Origin: Chloroflexota bacterium
Lineage (GTDB): Bacteria; Chloroflexota; Anaerolineae; Anaerolineales; UBA11858
Direction of reading: 5' to 3'
Assembly (NCBI GenBank): GCA_003513015.1
Contig: DOTA01000405.1
Coordinates: 1 to 9,170 of the forward strand
Length of the DNA: 9,170 nucleotides
In this document: piece by piece, positions 1-7,136 of the stretch
Layout of the letters: every line of letters starts with the position of its first letter
How positions within the stretch are numbered: the first letter of the stretch is position 1
Position numbers and translations under genes: made by a program
Notes under the pieces: generated by a model
Told to the model about the DNA's origin: nothing
Database searches by the model: none
What the model saw: only the letters and a program-made list of their open reading frames with translations

Positions 1-1505
1 ACATCTTCTCCGAAGGCTACCACGCGCGGATCACGGCCTAAGGCCACGTCGAAACAGGTGTTCAACACTTCAAAGGCCATCACCGTAGGGGAGTTTTCTG
101 AATAAACGGGTTTAACCTCCGGCACGGTCAGTGCCGCTTTTGGGGTATCACTGTGCAACTGGGAGTTGTAGCGGTCAACTTGGGCGGTTTCCTGCACTTG
201 TTTCCAGTCCAATAGTTTTTGTCGGACAGGAGAAGGGAATTTGCGTGTAGCCATAAGGACTGCATGAATTGTGATGGCTAAATCACGACGCACAGGTTGA
301 TGAAGGGCGGCCAGTTTTTGACGGGTACGGTTAATTTCGGGGGATTGTGGCAAATTTTGGGCCAGTTCATCCAAGATGGTGAGCAGTTCGGCGCGTTCGC
401 TCAGAATCGGGCCGGTGAAGGCCTCCCAGGCTGCTTTGCGCTCCGCCTCGACATATTGACGGTCTTTCTCCTCCCATTGACTGATCTCTGTCTCACTGGC
501 GATCCCATTTGCGAGCATCCAGTTACGCATCAACGTGATGCAATCGAATTTTTCTTCCCATTTCAAGCGCTCGGCGGATTTGTAGCGTTCATGGGAGCCG
601 GAGGTGGAATGGCCCAAGGGTTGAGTAACCTGGGTTACATGCACTAATGCCGGGATGTGATACTCACGCGCAGTTTCGGCGGCGGCCCAATAGGTTTCCA
701 GCAGAGCGGGATAATTCCAGGCGGGCACTGAATAAATATCATAACCGTGCGGGCAGGCATCCTCTGGGGTGGTATCACGTTGGAAGCCACTCAAAATTGC
801 CGAGATGTTTTCTTTGACCATCTGAAACTGGTTGGGTACGGAAATTCCATAACCGTCATCGTAGATGGTGATCACCGCCGGGGCTTTAAGCACGCCGATG
901 GCATTGACCGCTTCCCAGAACATGCCCTCAGCGGTGGAAGCGTTACCGATGGTGCCCCAGGCGATCTCCTGTCCTTCGTTTGAAAATTGCGTAAATTGCT
1001 GAAGTTCAGGAAGTTCTCGGTACAAACGGGAGGCATAGGCCAGCCCTACCAGCCGTGGCATTTGCGAGCCGGTAGGCGAGACATCTGCCGAAACGTTGTA
1101 CATTTCCATCTGATTTTTCCAGGTGCCATCGGGATTTATGAAACGGCTGGCGTAATGCCCGGTGGTCATGCGTGAGGCTCCGGCGGGTTCGGCTTCTTCA
1201 TCGGCGTTGGGCAGTGGGTTAGCCAGCCAGTCTCGGATGCCGATCACCCCCAGGGCGAACATCCAGGTTTGATCGCGGTAATAACCCGAGCGCCAATCCC
1301 CTTTTTGGAAGGCGCGGGCAATCGCCAGTTGGGCAACTTCTTTGCCATCCCCAAAGATACCGAACATAGCCTTCCCTGTCAGTACTTCGCGCCGCCCAAT
1401 CATGGAAGCCTGCCGGGATTGGTAAGCCAAGCGGTAATCAGCGATGATTTCTTCTTTGGAAAGTGGGAGGAGAAGATATTCTGGTATTACAGGAATTTTT
1501 GACAT
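1..1505 (-). CDS. Fused alpha/beta 2-oxoacid dehydrogenase E1 component (partial, C-terminus outside window)
   Basis: Thiamine-diphosphate-dependent E1 of a 2-oxoacid (pyruvate or branched-chain type) dehydrogenase complex, which decarboxylates the 2-oxoacid and passes the acyl group to a lipoyl E2. About 501 codons are present from the ATG at 1505, preceded by AGGTG at 1511-1515 (5-nt gap). Visible E1-alpha motifs are SADVSPTGSQMPRLVGLAYA (residues 139-158), the ThDP/Mg-binding stretch GTIGNASTAEG (184-194) and DDGYGISVP (216-224). From about residue 475 the reading continues into the start of an E1-beta domain (MAFEVLNTCFDVALG, then RVVAFGEDV), so both halves lie on one chain; full length would be about 800 residues in that family. 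The usual GDG of the ThDP motif is replaced by GTIGN, which I recall from fused E1 proteins. It lies 81 bp downstream of the ROK repressor gene in the same direction. The exact substrate cannot be read from the sequence. Confidence 0.88.
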   Translation of the reverse strand, partial: MSKIPVIPEYLLLPLSKEEIIADYRLAYQSRQASMIGRREVLTGKAMFGIFGDGKEVAQLAIARAFQKGDWRSGYYRDQTWMFALGVIGIRDWLANPLPNADEEAEPAGASRMTTGHYASRFINPDGTWKNQMEMYNVSADVSPTGSQMPRLVGLAYASRLYRELPELQQFTQFSNEGQEIAWGTIGNASTAEGMFWEAVNAIGVLKAPAVITIYDDGYGISVPNQFQMVKENISAILSGFQRDTTPEDACPHGYDIYSVPAWNYPALLETYWAAAETAREYHIPALVHVTQVTQPLGHSTSGSHERYKSAERLKWEEKFDCITLMRNWMLANGIASETEISQWEEKDRQYVEAERKAAWEAFTGPILSERAELLTILDELAQNLPQSPEINRTRQKLAALHQPVRRDLAITIHAVLMATRKFPSPVRQKLLDWKQVQETAQVDRYNSQLHSDTPKAALTVPEVKPVYSENSPTVMAFEVLNTCFDVALGRDPRVVAFGED

Positions 1506-1512
1506 GAACACA

Positions 1513-1575
1513 CCTGAGGGCAAGCAAAATCGGGCAATTTTACTCTGATTATACCCAAAAACTTTCTGCCTCAGG
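1513..1575 (-). repeat. Inverted repeat that could mask the E1 ribosome-binding site in read-through mRNA
   Basis: On the minus strand CCTGAGG (1569-1575) and CCTCAGG (1513-1519) are a perfect 7-bp inverted repeat about 49 nt apart. The downstream arm overlaps the AGG of the Shine-Dalgarno-like AGGTG (1511-1515) of the E1 gene. Only a transcript reading in from the repressor gene would contain both arms; one starting at the local TATAAT would lack the upstream arm. A functional role is inferred. Confidence 0.3.
1548..1553 (-). promoter_or_regulatory. Candidate -10 box for the E1 gene
   Basis: On the minus strand this is a perfect TATAAT in the 81-bp gap between the repressor stop and the E1 start. 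Transcription would begin near 1541, giving a leader of about 36 nt. No good -35 box lies at 16-18 bp spacing (GCCTGA at 17 bp), so the promoter call rests on the -10 alone. It would let the E1 gene be expressed independently of the repressor. Confidence 0.4.
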
Positions 1576-1586
1576 CTTGGGTGTTT

Positions 1587-2843
1587 TTATGAGCGTTGAT
1601 TTCTGGATTGTGACATCCAATCGTTTGGCTGGCTGAGCACCTTGCGGTAGACTGCGGCAACTCCCCCGATCACGCAAGACTGCGCACCATATTTTGCAAT
1701 CACAATATCGGTGTTTTCACATGGCCATTGGAGGGCACGCTGGCAAACCACTTCTTCAATGATTGGAAGCAAGATTTTCTCAGCCTGGCTGAGAATACCA
1801 CCGATAACTACCCGTTTGGGATTAAGCGCGTTGATTAGATTGGCGATCCCAATTCCAAGCCAAAAACCGGTGTCTTCCAAAGCACGGAGGGCCAGTTGAT
1901 CGCCATTTTGGGCTGCTTCTGTGATCATTTTGATGGTTAGTTTCGTAAGGTCCCCGTTGGTTGCCTCCATGAGACTGGATGATGTTCCGATTGCGATGGC
2001 TTCGCGCACTCGCCGAAATACCGCATTTTGACTGGCAACCGTTTCCCAGCAGCCAGAGTTGCCGCAATTACACCGCAAGCCGGTGGGGTCTACGGTCATA
2101 TGCCCAAACTCACCTGCGAAACCCGCGCTCCCGGTCATAAGTTGTCCGTTTAAAACAACCCCGCCACCTAAACCAATCCCAGAAACGATGTAGAGGATGA
2201 AGTCATAATCCTGCCCTGCCCCAAAATAAGTTTCCCCTAAGGCCGCAAGGTTGGCTTCATTGTCAACATATACAGGTAAGTGAAAGTGGTTTTCCATCCA
2301 TTCGCCAATTGGCACATCGCGCCAGCCTAAGTTAGGTGCAAATAATAATGTGCCGGTGTGAGCATTGACAAGCCCGGGAAGGCCCAAGCCGATCCCAAAA
2401 ATGGGGTGATTTTGTTGGGAAATTGCCATTTGGAAGTCTTGAATAATATCAGTAGCCCGATTCAAAATAGCATCTTGATTTGCCATCAACCCGATCGTGC
2501 TTTCTTGATGTTCCCGGCAAATGTTAGCAGCAAAGTCAGTCGCAATTACGTTGATAAAATCGACGCCAATTTCGGCACCGATGATACACCCGGCATCCGG
2601 ATTCAACCCTAATTTGTTGGATGGTCGCCCTACTTGATTCGATGAAGAATCGATCCCCAATTCCATCACATAGTTTTTGGCTAAGAGTTCCTTGATCAGG
2701 CTAGACACGGTTGCTTTCTGGAGACCGGTTAAGCGAGCGATTTCGGCGCGCGAAATCACCTTATGTTGGCGAAGTGTATTGAGCACCAAAGCGAGATTCA
2801 TCTCGCGCATGGTCGTGTGATCAACCGATGATTGTTTGGACAT
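1587..2843 (-). CDS. xylR: ROK-family transcriptional repressor, XylR-like
   Basis: Sugar-responsive cytoplasmic repressor, 418 residues, a normal length for ROK regulators. An N-terminal winged helix-turn-helix spans about residues 13-62 (SRAEIARLTGLQKATVSSLI at 31-50). It is followed by the ROK sugar-kinase-like fold: GAEIGVDF (89-96), GIGLGLPGLV (150-159), DNEANLAALGE (194-204) and SGIGLGGGVV (221-230). The ROK zinc site is intact, with H248, C258, C260 and C265 inside GHMTVDPTGLRCNCGNSGCW. The sugar-kinase catalytic Asp of the usual NDAN motif is Glu here (NEAN, residues 195-198), which fits a regulator and not an active kinase; XylR proteins share this. It is divergent from a XylFGH-like transporter, and both promoters carry the same 21-bp operator design, so it probably represses both and releases on binding a pentose. 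Start chosen at the ATG at 2843; the AAAGG just before it is only 2 nt away, so the ribosome-binding site is poor and the start is moderately certain. Confidence 0.85.
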   Translation of the reverse strand: MSKQSSVDHTTMREMNLALVLNTLRQHKVISRAEIARLTGLQKATVSSLIKELLAKNYVMELGIDSSSNQVGRPSNKLGLNPDAGCIIGAEIGVDFINVIATDFAANICREHQESTIGLMANQDAILNRATDIIQDFQMAISQQNHPIFGIGLGLPGLVNAHTGTLLFAPNLGWRDVPIGEWMENHFHLPVYVDNEANLAALGETYFGAGQDYDFILYIVSGIGLGGGVVLNGQLMTGSAGFAGEFGHMTVDPTGLRCNCGNSGCWETVASQNAVFRRVREAIAIGTSSSLMEATNGDLTKLTIKMITEAAQNGDQLALRALEDTGFWLGIGIANLINALNPKRVVIGGILSQAEKILLPIIEEVVCQRALQWPCENTDIVIAKYGAQSCVIGGVAAVYRKVLSQPNDWMSQSRNQRS

Positions 2844-2868
2844 AGCCTTTGGATAAGCGCTGCCTTAA

Positions 2869-2889
2869 TTAGTTCTTGTCGACAACTAA
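2869..2889. promoter_or_regulatory. Operator O1 for the ROK repressor (repressor-gene side)
   Basis: A perfect 6-bp inverted repeat, TTAGTT-N9-AACTAA, 21 bp in total, with an inner palindrome TTGTCGACAA slightly off centre. It begins 5 bp downstream of the -10 box of the minus-strand promoter, so it covers the predicted start of the repressor mRNA. The outer half-sites resemble the TTAGTT...AACTAA arms of Bacillus XylR operators as I remember them. Autorepression is inferred. Confidence 0.72.
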
Positions 2890-2894
2890 ATTTT

Positions 2895-2923
2895 AGTGTA
2901 ATGGTTGAATGTGGCTTTGTCAA
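2895..2923 (-). promoter_or_regulatory. Sigma-70-type promoter of the repressor gene
   Basis: Minus-strand TTGACA (2918-2923), a 17-bp spacer, then TACACT (2895-2900). The -35 is a perfect consensus and the -10 matches 4 of 6 bases. Transcription would start around 2888, inside operator O1, with a leader of about 45 nt. Confidence 0.75.
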
Positions 2924-2970
2924 GCTTTATTAATCTCATTTATTTTGTGTAAAAATACCATAAACTTGTC

Positions 2971-2999
2971 TTGACAGCGCTCTTTTCATCATATATACT
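2971..2999 (+). promoter_or_regulatory. Sigma-70-type promoter of the sugar transporter operon
   Basis: TTGACA (2971-2976), a 17-bp spacer, then TATACT (2994-2999): perfect -35, 5 of 6 at -10, ideal spacing. This should be a strong promoter that needs a repressor for control. The start would be near 3006, at the left edge of operator O2. Its -35 lies 47 bp from the -35 of the divergent repressor promoter. Confidence 0.82.
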
Positions 3000-3004
3000 T
3001 TTAT

Positions 3005-3025
3005 TTAGTAAATTAATAATACTAA
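3005..3025. promoter_or_regulatory. Operator O2 for the ROK repressor (transporter side)
   Basis: A perfect 6-bp inverted repeat, TTAGTA-N9-TACTAA, with the same 21-bp architecture as O1 and the same 5-bp distance from its -10 box. The shared half-site is TTAGT, while the 9-bp centre differs and is not palindromic. It sits on the predicted transcription start of the transporter operon, a position where a bound repressor blocks RNA polymerase. Its centre is 136 bp from that of O1. Confidence 0.72.
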
Positions 3026-3147
3026 TTATTGGGGCTTGTTCATAAGGCTATTTCTGGAAAGGAGGTCCACGGGTATAGAAAAATATAATTGTTTGGCAAA
3101 ATAAAAAAATTCCACTATAAGCAATGTTAACAAGGAGATGTATCAAG
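3026..3147 (+). other. Long untranslated leader of the transporter mRNA with an orphan Shine-Dalgarno-like sequence
   Basis: About 120 nt of AT-rich leader lie between operator O2 and the lipoprotein start. It contains AAAGGAGGT at 3058-3066, a near-perfect anti-16S match, but no ATG, GTG or TTG at a usable distance after it. The real ribosome-binding site of the lipoprotein gene is AAGGAG at 3132-3137. I see no riboswitch fold or strong hairpin by eye. Confidence 0.4.
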
Positions 3148-4251
3148 ATGAAGCGTTCCATTTTGGGTTTAGTTATCGTCCTGGCTTTGCTAGGTATGAT
3201 AATTGGTTTGGCCGCCTGTTCATCGGGTGGTGGAGATAAAATTAAAGTAGGCCTATCATTTTCTGATTTCGCGACTGAGCGCTGGAAGAATGAAGAAATT
3301 CTCATGCGCGGATTGCTGGAGGATAAAGGCTATGAGGTTTTAAGCCAAGAAGCGAATCACGATGTCAAACTGCAAAATGACCAGATCGACAATATGGTTG
3401 CCCAGGGCGTAAAGGCCTTGATTGTTATCGCAGAAGATGGCGATGCCATTGTGACCTCCGTTGATAAGGCCGCAGATGCCGGTGTGTTTGTGATTGCTTA
3501 CGATCGCCTGATCAAAACCGACAAGATTGCCGCGTACCTATCCTTTAATAACGTAGAGGTAGGCCGGCAACAGGCATTGGGTGTGATGGGTGCCCTCGAT
3601 ATGGATAACTGGGATGTGGCTGCCAATGGTCCAGCCCGGATTGTGAAGTTGGGCGGTAGCCCGACCGACAACAACGCGATCCTGTTCCGCCAAGGTCAAG
3701 ATATGATCGTTGATCCTTACGTTGCGGCTGGCAAGGCTGAAATCGTTGCTGACCAATGGGTTGACAACTGGGATGCTGCCAATGCGCTCAAATTGATGGA
3801 GAACATCCTCACACAGATTGGTAATGATGTTGATGGTGTTGTGGCTTCCAATGATGGTACTGCCTTAGGTGCCCTAACGGCCATGAAAGCCCAAGGTTTG
3901 GCTGGCGTTGTGCCGATCTCTGGACAGGATGCCACCGCCGATGGCTGTAACAGCATTGTTAAAGGCGAATTGACCGTCTCGATCCTCAAAGATATTCGCA
4001 ACCTCGGCCCGCTGGCTGTGGACTTAGCTGATCAACTCATCACCGGAAAAGGCGATCTTAAGTTGACCAGCTATACCCTCTCCGAGCTGACTTTGGATGA
4101 TACTTTGCAGGGTAACGTGGATTGCTTGTTCCTGGATGTTTTCCAGGTAAATAAGGATAACGTATTCGATTTGGTTGTGAAGAGCGGATTCCAGAGTTAC
4201 GATGATGTCTATCGTGACGTTCCTGAAGCTGATCGGCCCGCAAGGCCCTAA
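3148..4251 (+). CDS. xylF: XylF-like sugar-binding lipoprotein of a CUT2 ABC transporter
   Basis: Extracytoplasmic solute-binding protein, 367 residues, that captures a monosaccharide, probably D-xylose or a related pentose, and hands it to the permease. It opens with a lipoprotein signal peptide (MKRSILG, hydrophobic core, lipobox LAAC with Cys24), so it is anchored in the membrane. The type 1 periplasmic-binding fold follows, with motifs I recognise from E. coli XylF: ERW (44-46), AYDRLI (117-122), GGSPTDNN (169-176), DQWVDNW (202-208), VVASND (231-236) and ISGQDA (257-262). The match to XylF is better than to ChvE. A C-terminal tail of about 25 residues extends past the usual XylF end. The ATG at 3148 is chosen over the upstream in-frame ATG at 3124 because AAGGAG at 3132-3137 serves it with a 10-nt gap and it yields a clean signal peptide. 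First gene of the operon, under promoter 2971-2999 and operator O2. Confidence 0.9.
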   Translation: MKRSILGLVIVLALLGMIIGLAACSSGGGDKIKVGLSFSDFATERWKNEEILMRGLLEDKGYEVLSQEANHDVKLQNDQIDNMVAQGVKALIVIAEDGDAIVTSVDKAADAGVFVIAYDRLIKTDKIAAYLSFNNVEVGRQQALGVMGALDMDNWDVAANGPARIVKLGGSPTDNNAILFRQGQDMIVDPYVAAGKAEIVADQWVDNWDAANALKLMENILTQIGNDVDGVVASNDGTALGALTAMKAQGLAGVVPISGQDATADGCNSIVKGELTVSILKDIRNLGPLAVDLADQLITGKGDLKLTSYTLSELTLDDTLQGNVDCLFLDVFQVNKDNVFDLVVKSGFQSYDDVYRDVPEADRPARP

Positions 4252-4272
4252 ACTGTAGTTGTTGTATAATAG

Positions 4273-4303
4273 TCCCGGCTCCTAGAATTTCTGGGAGCCG
4301 GGA
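4273..4303 (+). terminator. Intercistronic hairpin, partial terminator or mRNA 3'-end stabiliser
   Basis: A 14-bp stem with a 3-nt loop lies in the 108-bp gap between binding protein and ATPase. The lower 10 bp are perfect (TCCCGGCTCC / GGAGCCGGGA), followed by one T-G pair and three more pairs. The downstream T-rich stretch is weak and displaced (TTTT at 4311-4314), so complete termination is unlikely. Such hairpins after binding-protein genes commonly protect the upstream message or attenuate read-through, giving more binding protein than ATPase. Confidence 0.7.
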
Positions 4304-4359
4304 TTATGTCTTTTGGAATACCTCAATAGAAGCCCCGAATCTGTTTTTAGGAGCATTTT

Positions 4360-5886
4360 GTGAGCGACGAAATTATCCTTGATATTCAAAACGTTACAAA
4401 GGAATTCCCTGGCGTGATTGCTTTGGACCAGGTTTCCATGCAGGTTAAACGCGGTGAGATCCATGGGTTGTGCGGTGAAAATGGGGCTGGAAAATCAACT
4501 TTGATGAAAATCCTCTCGGGTGTTTACCGCTATGGAACCTATAATGGACGGATCATCTACGATGGTGAAGAGCTTAAATTTGAAGAGCGCGCTATCCACC
4601 AAGCGATGGAGCAAGGCATCGCCATCGTTTATCAAGAATTGACTTTGGTTCCCAGTATGACGGTGGGAGAGAATGTGTATCTCGGCAAGGAACCTGCTGA
4701 ACGTGGGGCGATCAACTGGAATAAGCTCTATGCTGATACACAAAATATTTTATCGAGATATGGTCTCGATGTTGAACCCCAAGCGATTGTCAGACATCTC
4801 GGAGTGGGAAAAATGCAGATGGTTGAGATTGCCAAGGCGCTTTCTGAAAATGCCAGAGTCCTCATCTTGGATGAGCCTACCAGTGCTCTGAGCGAGGCAG
4901 AAACCGACAAATTAATGGAAATTATTCGAACTTTGAAGAACCATGGGGTGACTTGCATTTATATTACTCACAAGTTAGACGAACTCTTTCGAATAACAGA
5001 TACCATCACAGTCTTGAGAGATGGCAAAGTAATCACCACCCAGCCAACCGAAGAACTCAATGTTGAGAAACTGGTGAGTCATATGGTTGGCCGCGAAATG
5101 AAAGAACGCTTCCCCGAAGGCAGCCGAAAACCGGGTGATGTGATTTTCGAAGTTAAGAACCTTCAAGCTGAAGACCCAAATAAAGCTGGCCGGAAAGTTC
5201 TTAATGGCGTGAATTTTGATCTGCGGCGCGGTGAAATCCTGGGGATTGCTGGATTGATGGGGTCGGGACGGACCGAATTAGTCATGACCCTTTTTGGTGA
5301 GTACGGGAAAATCACGAATGGCAAGATAACACTGGAAGGTAAGACCTTGACAGCCCGGGATGGACGGACAGCCATCCAGGATGGCCTGAGTCTGGTTCCG
5401 GAAGATCGCAAGGGTCAGGGTTTGGTGTTGATCCAAACCATCCGCAGAAATATTTCCTTGCCTAATCTGGATCAATTCGCTTCTTTTATGCGCATTGACC
5501 GCCACGCTGAACTGAATGCCTGCATGGAACATGCCAAAGACTTGGCCATCAAAGCCCCCAATCTGGAAATCCCATGTGACTCCTTATCGGGTGGCAACCA
5601 GCAAAAGGTGGTCATTGCCAAATGGCTGATGTCAAACCCCAAGGTTCTGATGATGGACGATCCGACTCGCGGGGTTGATGTGGGCGCTAAATTTGAAATT
5701 TACAAGCTCATGAATGAGCTTGCTGAGCAAGGTGTATCAATCATCATGACCTCTAGTGATTTAGAGGAAGTCTTGGGGATGAGCGATCGCGTGATGGTTA
5801 TGCACGAGGGAAGCTCTCAAGGCACGTTAGATATTGCTGAGGCGACCCAAGAAAAAATAATGGCGCTGGCCACAGGTATTGCCTGA
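4360..5886 (+). CDS. xylG: XylG/MmsA-type sugar ABC transporter ATPase with two nucleotide-binding domains
   Basis: Cytoplasmic ATPase subunit, 508 residues, the normal length of CUT2 ATPases, powering monosaccharide import. Domain 1 has Walker A GENGAGKST (39-47), Q-loop YQEL (91-94), a degenerate signature LGVGKMQ (147-153), Walker B VLILDEPTSAL (167-177) and switch His204 (ITHK). Domain 2 has the degenerate Walker A GLMGSGRT (298-305, Arg where Lys is usual), signature LSGGNQQK (409-416), Walker B VLMMDDPTRGVDVG (429-442) and Ser in place of the switch His (TSSDLEE). The Arg and Ser are typical of the family, as I recall. Asp434 in place of the usual catalytic Glu is less so. Start is GTG at 4360, set by AGGAG at 4349-4353 with a 6-nt gap. 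It lies between the binding-protein and permease genes. MmsA/GguA-type broad sugar transport is an alternative to xylose. Confidence 0.9.
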   Translation: MSDEIILDIQNVTKEFPGVIALDQVSMQVKRGEIHGLCGENGAGKSTLMKILSGVYRYGTYNGRIIYDGEELKFEERAIHQAMEQGIAIVYQELTLVPSMTVGENVYLGKEPAERGAINWNKLYADTQNILSRYGLDVEPQAIVRHLGVGKMQMVEIAKALSENARVLILDEPTSALSEAETDKLMEIIRTLKNHGVTCIYITHKLDELFRITDTITVLRDGKVITTQPTEELNVEKLVSHMVGREMKERFPEGSRKPGDVIFEVKNLQAEDPNKAGRKVLNGVNFDLRRGEILGIAGLMGSGRTELVMTLFGEYGKITNGKITLEGKTLTARDGRTAIQDGLSLVPEDRKGQGLVLIQTIRRNISLPNLDQFASFMRIDRHAELNACMEHAKDLAIKAPNLEIPCDSLSGGNQQKVVIAKWLMSNPKVLMMDDPTRGVDVGAKFEIYKLMNELAEQGVSIIMTSSDLEEVLGMSDRVMVMHEGSSQGTLDIAEATQEKIMALATGIA

Positions 5887-5948
5887 CTGAAGGCCACCCT
5901 TGAAAGATTAATCCTCATCTACACAGATAATTTGTTAGGAGAACCAAA

Positions 5949-7121
5949 ATGAACTTATTTTCAGAAATTGTCAGGCAGTTTCGCAAAAACATTCAAACCT
6001 ATACCATTATTTTGGCGATGATCGGTATTTGGATTCTATTTTCGATCATGACAGGTGGCACCTACCTGAGCGCGCAAAACTTTTCGAACCTTTTCCGGCA
6101 GATGACGGTCACCTCCTTCCTGGCAATCGGTATGGTTCTGGTGATCGTAACCGGCAACATCGATCTTTCGGTGGGTAAAGCCGCCGGTTTTGTTTCGGTG
6201 GTAGTTGCCTACCTGCAGTGGTACGTCTGGTATGACATCATGCCCGATCAGCCTTTCCTTTCAGCACTGCTTTCGGTTCTATTTGGTTTATTGGTGGGAA
6301 CCTTATTTGGTGTTTTGCAAGGTTACATCATTGCTTACTTGCAAATTCCCGCATTTATCGTCACCCTGGGCGGCTTATTTATCATGCGCGGCGGCATTTT
6401 GATTGTTACTGCAGGTAAAACGATTGCTGCAAACCAGCCCTATTTAAGTGATATTGCGCAAGGATATTTGCCACCCATTGCCGGTTGGATCATTGGAATT
6501 TTAGTTGTCCTACTTCTGTTCTTCAATATGTTCCGTACCCGCAAAAGAAAACAAGAATACGGATTTGAGTTAGCCAGCATCTATATGGATTTGCTCTCAA
6601 CCGGATTTTTATCGGCTCTGGTGCTCGCCTACGTTTTCATCGTGAACCAATATCGTGGCATTCAAGCGCCGGTTCTATTGCTAGCGGTTGCCGCGATCAC
6701 CATGTCGTATGTTTCCAACAATACAAAATTTGGCCGTTATGCCTACGCCATTGGTGGGAATCGCGAGGCAGCGCGACTTTCGGGCATCAATATCCGCAAA
6801 AATATCTTCTCGATTTTCGTTTTGATGGGTTTCCTGTGTGGTGTCGCTGGCGTTGTGTTGGCCTCCTACGTGGGATATGGTACGATCGCAGCCGGGGAGG
6901 GCTACGAGCTTGATGCCATTGCCGCTGCCATTTTGGGTGGCACTTCTCCCTTGGGTGGGGTAGGTACCGTTTTCGGAGCGCTGATTGGTGCCCTGATCAT
7001 GTCCAGCCTCACCAGTGGACTCCAGATGATGAACGTCCAACCGGCCTGGCAATATCTGCTCAAAGGTATCGTTCTGGTTTTAGCTGTTTACGTGGATGTG
7101 TATTTCAAGCGCAAGCAGTAA
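5949..7121 (+). CDS. xylH: XylH-like sugar ABC transporter permease
   Basis: Inner-membrane permease of the CUT2 (BPD_transp_2) family, 390 residues, close to XylH length and longer than RbsC-type permeases. It is strongly hydrophobic with about ten or more membrane segments. Recognisable motifs are GNIDLSVG (69-76), IPAFIVTLGG (133-142), the EAA-like coupling loop AIGGNREAARLSGI (267-280) and LDAIAAAILGGTSPLGGVGT (321-340). A basic cytoplasmic stretch (RTRKRK, 196-201) in the central loop matches the extended middle region of XylH/GguB-type permeases. Start ATG at 5949 with AGGAG at 5937-5941, 7-nt gap. It follows the ATPase gene after 62 bp with no terminator, and the operon ends at the hairpin 7137-7179. 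Together with the two upstream genes it makes a complete importer; no sugar-metabolising enzyme is in the window. Confidence 0.9.
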   Translation: MNLFSEIVRQFRKNIQTYTIILAMIGIWILFSIMTGGTYLSAQNFSNLFRQMTVTSFLAIGMVLVIVTGNIDLSVGKAAGFVSVVVAYLQWYVWYDIMPDQPFLSALLSVLFGLLVGTLFGVLQGYIIAYLQIPAFIVTLGGLFIMRGGILIVTAGKTIAANQPYLSDIAQGYLPPIAGWIIGILVVLLLFFNMFRTRKRKQEYGFELASIYMDLLSTGFLSALVLAYVFIVNQYRGIQAPVLLLAVAAITMSYVSNNTKFGRYAYAIGGNREAARLSGINIRKNIFSIFVLMGFLCGVAGVVLASYVGYGTIAAGEGYELDAIAAAILGGTSPLGGVGTVFGALIGALIMSSLTSGLQMMNVQPAWQYLLKGIVLVLAVYVDVYFKRKQ

Positions 7122-7136
7122 TCTTTCCCCACAAGA

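Noticed and set aside
297..1502. Several plus-strand open frames of 62-116 codons across the left end
   Set aside because: They are antisense to the E1 gene, whose minus-strand frame is open throughout with ThDP-binding motifs.
2851..2980. AGCGCT-centred sequences (2856-2861 and 2975-2980) as catabolite-control (cre-like) sites
   Set aside because: Both miss several positions of the cre consensus; too weak to call.
3124..3147. Upstream ATG at 3124 as start of the binding lipoprotein
   Set aside because: It would add a charged MLTRRCIK stretch before a complete lipoprotein signal peptide and would place AAGGAG inside the coding region.
4265..4270. TATAAT between the binding-protein and ATPase genes as an internal promoter
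   Set aside because: The -35 position (AAGGCC at 17 bp) is poor, and the sequence lies at the foot of the hairpin, where A/T pairing flanks the stem.
6681..7052. Minus-strand open frame of 123 codons inside the permease region
   Set aside because: Shadow of the permease frame; low-complexity composition and no start signals.
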